From Actinomycetes bacterium (lineage in GTDB: Bacteria; Actinomycetota; Actinomycetes; Propionibacteriales; Propionibacteriaceae), in contig WQUE01000022.1 in NCBI GenBank assembly GCA_009785885.1, positions 1 to 7,845 on the forward strand: a DNA stretch of 7,845 nucleotides, written 5' to 3'. Positions within the stretch are counted from its first letter, which is position 1. Each line of letters opens with the position of its first letter. This document shows, piece by piece, positions 5,301-7,845 of this stretch. A program made the translations under genes and the position numbers. A model generated the notes under the pieces. It was given only the letters and a program-made list of their open reading frames with translations. It did not search any database and was not told where the DNA came from.

Positions 5301-5315
5301 ATGGAACGGCGATGA
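5301..5315 (+). other. Four-codon mini-ORF overlapping the thrS start
   Basis: ATG GAA CGG CGA TGA (Met-Glu-Arg-Arg-stop) begins directly after the SD-like GGGAGGGGG, and its TGA overlaps the thrS ATG as ATGA. The SD is rather far (about 11 nt) from the thrS ATG and rather close to this one. Ribosomes might thus load here and re-start on thrS, or simply skip this ATG. Confidence 0.25.
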
Positions 5316-7321
5316 TCTCGGTCAGCCTTGTCAACGAGGGAACCACCACGCCGCGCGAGGTGGAGCCGGGCACGGACGGCTTGGCGCTGTTCGGTGACGA
5401 CCGCTCCGTCGTTGCGATGCGGCGGGCCGGGGTGACACTCGACCTGGCGACGCCCCTGGAGGACGGCGACGTGGTGGAGCCCGTCCTCGCGGCGAGCCCG
5501 GAGGGGCTGTCCATCATCCGCCACAGTGCCGCCCACGTCACGGCCCAGGCGCTGCAACAGGTGTTCCCCGAAGCCAAGCTCGGCATCGGCCCGCCGATCA
5601 CGGATGGCTTCTACTACGACTTCCGGGTCGCCCCGCTCACGCCGGAGGACCTGAAGACCATCGAGCGCGGCATGGCCCGGATCATCAAGGAGCGTCAACG
5701 GTTCGTCCGTCGCGTCGTCACCGACGACGAGGCGCGGGCCGAGGAGGCCGCCGAGCCGTACAAGCTGGAACTGATCGCCGACAAGGGACGCGTGTCGGCG
5801 GACGACGGCGCCAGCGTCGAGGTGGGCAGTGGCGAGTTGACGATGTACGACAACGTCCGCCGGGACGGCAGCGTGGCCTGGAAGGACCTGTGCCGTGGCC
5901 CCCACGTGCCGCACACGGGCTACATCCCGGCGGTTGCGCTGACGAAGACCTCGGCCGCGTACTGGCGCGGCGATCAACGCAACGACTCGCTGCAGCGCGT
6001 CTACGGCACCGCCTGGGCAACCCTGGACGACCTGAAGGCGTACCAGACGCGCATGGCGGAGGCTGCCCGGCGCGACCACCGCAAGCTCGGCACGGAGCTC
6101 GACCTGTTCAGCAACCCCGAGGAGTTGGGCCCCGGCCTGCCGGTGCTCCACCCGAAGGGCGGCACGGTGCGCCACCTCATGGAGGAGTACGTCTACCAGG
6201 CCCACATCGACGCCGGGTTCCAGTACGTCTGCACGCCGCACATCGCCCGCGAGAGCCTGTACTACACCTCGGGCCACCTGCCCTACTACGGCGACTTCAT
6301 GTTCCCGGCGTTGGACGACGACGGCGACCGCTACCGGCTCAAGGCCATGAACTGCCCGATGCACAACCTGATCTACCGCTCGCGCCAGCGCAGCTACCGC
6401 GACCTGCCGCTGCGGTTCTTCGAGTTCGGCACGGTGTACCGCAACGAGAAGTCCGGCGTGCTCCAGGGCTTGACGCGGGTGCGCATGATCACCCAGGACG
6501 ACTCGCACAGCTACGTCACCCCCGAGCAGGCCCCGGACGAGGTCCGGCACCTGCTGCGGTTCGTGCTGAAGCTGCTGCGGGACTTCGGCCTGAACGACTT
6601 CTATCTCGAGCTGTCGACCCGCGACGAGGACGGCAAGAAGAAGGACAAGTTCATCGGCTCGGATGCGGACTGGGCCACAGCGACCGCCATTCTGGAGCAG
6701 GTGGCGCGGGAGGAGGGCCTGGAGCTCGTGCCCGACCCGGGCGGGGCGGCCTACTACGGGCCCAAGCTGTCCGTGCAGGCCAAGGACGCCATCGGACGCA
6801 CCTGGCAGATGTCCACCATCCAGTACGACTTCAACATGCCCACCCGCTTCGAGCTGGAGTACATCGCGCCGGACGGCTCCCACCAGCGTCCGACGATGAT
6901 CCACTCGGCCAAGTTCGGTTCGATCGAGCGGTTCATGGGGGTGCTGATCGAGCACTACGCCGGGGCGTTCCCGGCGTGGCTCGCGCCGGTGCAGGTCGTC
7001 GGGATCCCCGTCGCCGACGAGTTCGCCGACTACCTGAGCGAGGTCGTGACAAGGCTGAAGGCCCGGGGGATCCGGGCGGAGCTCGACGACTCCGAGGACC
7101 GGATGCAGAAGAAGATCCGCACCCATACGAAGCTGAAGGTGCCGTTCCTGTTGATCGCCGGGGAGACGGACCGCAGCGCCGGCACGGTCAGCTTCCGGTT
7201 CCGCGACGGGTCCCAGCGCAACGGCGTGCCGGTCGACGAGGCGATCGCCGCGATCGTGGAGACGGTCGCGTCCCGCACGAACACCGACCCGAGCGCCGCC
7301 GGGGAGGCCGAACCGGCATGA
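5312..7321 (+). CDS. thrS: Threonyl-tRNA synthetase
   Basis: Class II synthetase that charges tRNA(Thr) and edits Ser-tRNA(Thr), in the cytoplasm. The product has 669 aa, full length with all domains. The TGS domain is about 1-62. The editing (SAD) domain carries His71-xxx-His75 and Cys194-xxx-His198, matching the HxxxH and CxxxH pairs of bacterial ThrRS. The catalytic core has Zn ligands Cys348 (NCPMH), His399 (QDDSH) and His531 (MIHSAKFGS), motif 2 with Arg377 (YRNE) and GLTRVR, and motif 3 GSIERFMGVLIEH. The C-terminal anticodon-binding domain begins about LAPVQVVGIP. Cys348 to His399 is 51 residues, as in E. coli. The frame is open 49 codons upstream, but the TGS domain begins right at the ATG at 5312, so this start is chosen. 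The stop overlaps the HIT gene start as ATGA, implying coupled translation. Confidence 0.97.
   Translation: MISVSLVNEGTTTPREVEPGTDGLALFGDDRSVVAMRRAGVTLDLATPLEDGDVVEPVLAASPEGLSIIRHSAAHVTAQALQQVFPEAKLGIGPPITDGFYYDFRVAPLTPEDLKTIERGMARIIKERQRFVRRVVTDDEARAEEAAEPYKLELIADKGRVSADDGASVEVGSGELTMYDNVRRDGSVAWKDLCRGPHVPHTGYIPAVALTKTSAAYWRGDQRNDSLQRVYGTAWATLDDLKAYQTRMAEAARRDHRKLGTELDLFSNPEELGPGLPVLHPKGGTVRHLMEEYVYQAHIDAGFQYVCTPHIARESLYYTSGHLPYYGDFMFPALDDDGDRYRLKAMNCPMHNLIYRSRQRSYRDLPLRFFEFGTVYRNEKSGVLQGLTRVRMITQDDSHSYVTPEQAPDEVRHLLRFVLKLLRDFGLNDFYLELSTRDEDGKKKDKFIGSDADWATATAILEQVAREEGLELVPDPGGAAYYGPKLSVQAKDAIGRTWQMSTIQYDFNMPTRFELEYIAPDGSHQRPTMIHSAKFGSIERFMGVLIEHYAGAFPAWLAPVQVVGIPVADEFADYLSEVVTRLKARGIRAELDDSEDRMQKKIRTHTKLKVPFLLIAGETDRSAGTVSFRFRDGSQRNGVPVDEAIAAIVETVASRTNTDPSAAGEAEPA
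7301..7307 (+). promoter_or_regulatory. Ribosome binding site for the HIT gene inside thrS
   Basis: GGGGAGG lies 10 nt before the ATG at 7318, within the last codons of thrS. It supports this ATG as the start, alongside the 4-bp ATGA overlap. Confidence 0.5.
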
Positions 7322-7845
7322 GCACGAGGGAGGGTGCCGCCCCCGCGTCGTCCGTCCCAGGAGACCCGTCGGACGATACGGCCGGCCTGGAGCCTGCCGA
7401 GGCGCTGGCGGGCGTGCCCGACTGCTTCGGCCGGCTGTGGACGCCGTACCGCATGGCCTACATCCAGGGCGAGGCCCGCCCGAAGGACGCCACCCCCGGA
7501 GCGTGCCCCTTCTGCCGGGCCCCAGGTCTGGACGACGCCGCGGGGCTGATCGTCCACCGCGGCGCGACATGCTTCGTGGTGATGAACCTGTTCCCGTACT
7601 CGCCCGGCCACGTGCTCGTGTGCCCGTACCGTCACGTGGCCGACTACGTCGGCCTGTCCGGGGATGAGACGGTCGAACTCGCCGAGCTGTCGCGGGCGGC
7701 GATCCGCGCGCTGAGTGCGGTCAGCCACCCGGACGGCTTCAACCTGGGCCTGAACCAGGGTGCGGTCGCCGGGGCCGGCATCGCCGCCCACCTGCATCAG
7801 CACGTCGTCCCCCGGTGGGCGGGCGACATGAACTTCCTGCCGATC
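7318..7845 (+). CDS. HIT-family protein, AP4A phosphorylase-like, 3'-truncated by window edge
   Basis: Histidine triad protein acting on nucleotides. The visible 176 codons resemble the Mycobacterium tuberculosis AP4A phosphorylase Rv2613c, also encoded next to thrS: RLWTPYRMAYI, MNLFPYSPGHVLVCPYRHV, GFNLGLNQG and HLHQHVVPRWAGDMNF. The triad is His158-His160-His162, with His160 the expected nucleophile. A CPFC motif (Cys63, Cys66) may bind zinc, as seen in some HIT proteins. Residues 1 to about 33 are a low-complexity, acidic and Ala/Pro-rich extension before the conserved fold. Some 30-40 C-terminal residues are probably missing beyond the window. Location next to thrS makes sense because synthetases can produce AP4A by side reaction. 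Whether this enzyme is a phosphorylase or a hydrolase cannot be settled from the visible part. Confidence 0.93.
   Translation, partial: MSTREGAAPASSVPGDPSDDTAGLEPAEALAGVPDCFGRLWTPYRMAYIQGEARPKDATPGACPFCRAPGLDDAAGLIVHRGATCFVVMNLFPYSPGHVLVCPYRHVADYVGLSGDETVELAELSRAAIRALSAVSHPDGFNLGLNQGAVAGAGIAAHLHQHVVPRWAGDMNFLPI

Noticed and set aside
5165..5311. N-terminal extension of ThrRS by 49 residues from a GTG/ATG-like upstream start
   Set aside because: The TGS domain begins at the ATG at 5312, and the upstream stretch is Arg/Pro-rich leader DNA containing a hairpin and SD.
5136..5311. T-box riboswitch in the thrS leader
   Set aside because: No T-box consensus (AGGGTGGNACCGCG-like) or specifier-loop architecture is seen in the 176 bp.
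5174..7570. Very long minus-strand open frame (about 798 codons) opposite thrS
   Set aside because: Antisense shadow of thrS and the HIT gene. The composition (His, Arg, Val, Gly) reflects the reversed codons and no domain is recognisable.

Overview
The window comes from a high-GC actinobacterium. Third codon positions are strongly G/C, GTG and TTG starts occur, and the block order fmt-rsmB-rpe and the pair thrS-HIT (AP4A phosphorylase-like) are typical of Actinobacteria. A propionibacterial or related origin is plausible, but the sequence alone does not fix the genus. Seven protein genes are supported. Two are cut by the window edges: fmt at its 5' end and the HIT gene at its 3' end. No tRNA, rRNA, insertion sequence, prophage or CRISPR array was seen.

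Layout. (1) Positions 1-2790, plus strand: the end of fmt (initiator Met-tRNA formylation), overlapped by rsmB (16S rRNA m5C methyltransferase), then after 98 bp rpe (ribulose-phosphate 3-epimerase). The rsmB-rpe gap holds an 18-bp perfect palindrome and a likely leaderless promoter for rpe. (2) Positions 2791-3192: a 402-bp gap between the convergent genes rpe and corA. It has no convincing gene but is unusually rich in structure: three perfect 30-bp tandem repeats that each can fold into a UUCG-capped hairpin, then a hairpin, a long inverted repeat, two related 16-bp palindromes and a large two-part stem-loop. (3) Positions 3193-5135, minus strand: a PAC2-family gene followed by a CorA-type divalent cation channel gene. 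(4) Positions 5136-5311: a divergent control region with a putative thrS leader hairpin. (5) Positions 5312-7845, plus strand: thrS (threonyl-tRNA synthetase) overlapping by 4 bp a HIT-family nucleotide phosphorylase/hydrolase gene.

The genes are mostly translation and central-metabolism housekeeping: start-tRNA formylation, ribosome methylation, tRNA charging, removal of dinucleoside polyphosphates that synthetases can make, pentose phosphate flow and Mg2+ supply. No clear new multi-gene system is present. The points most worth a second look are the structured convergent gap, the GMN-to-GQN change in the CorA signature, the thrS leader, and a repeated TANNNT-6/7 nt-start codon layout that suggests leaderless transcripts for three genes.
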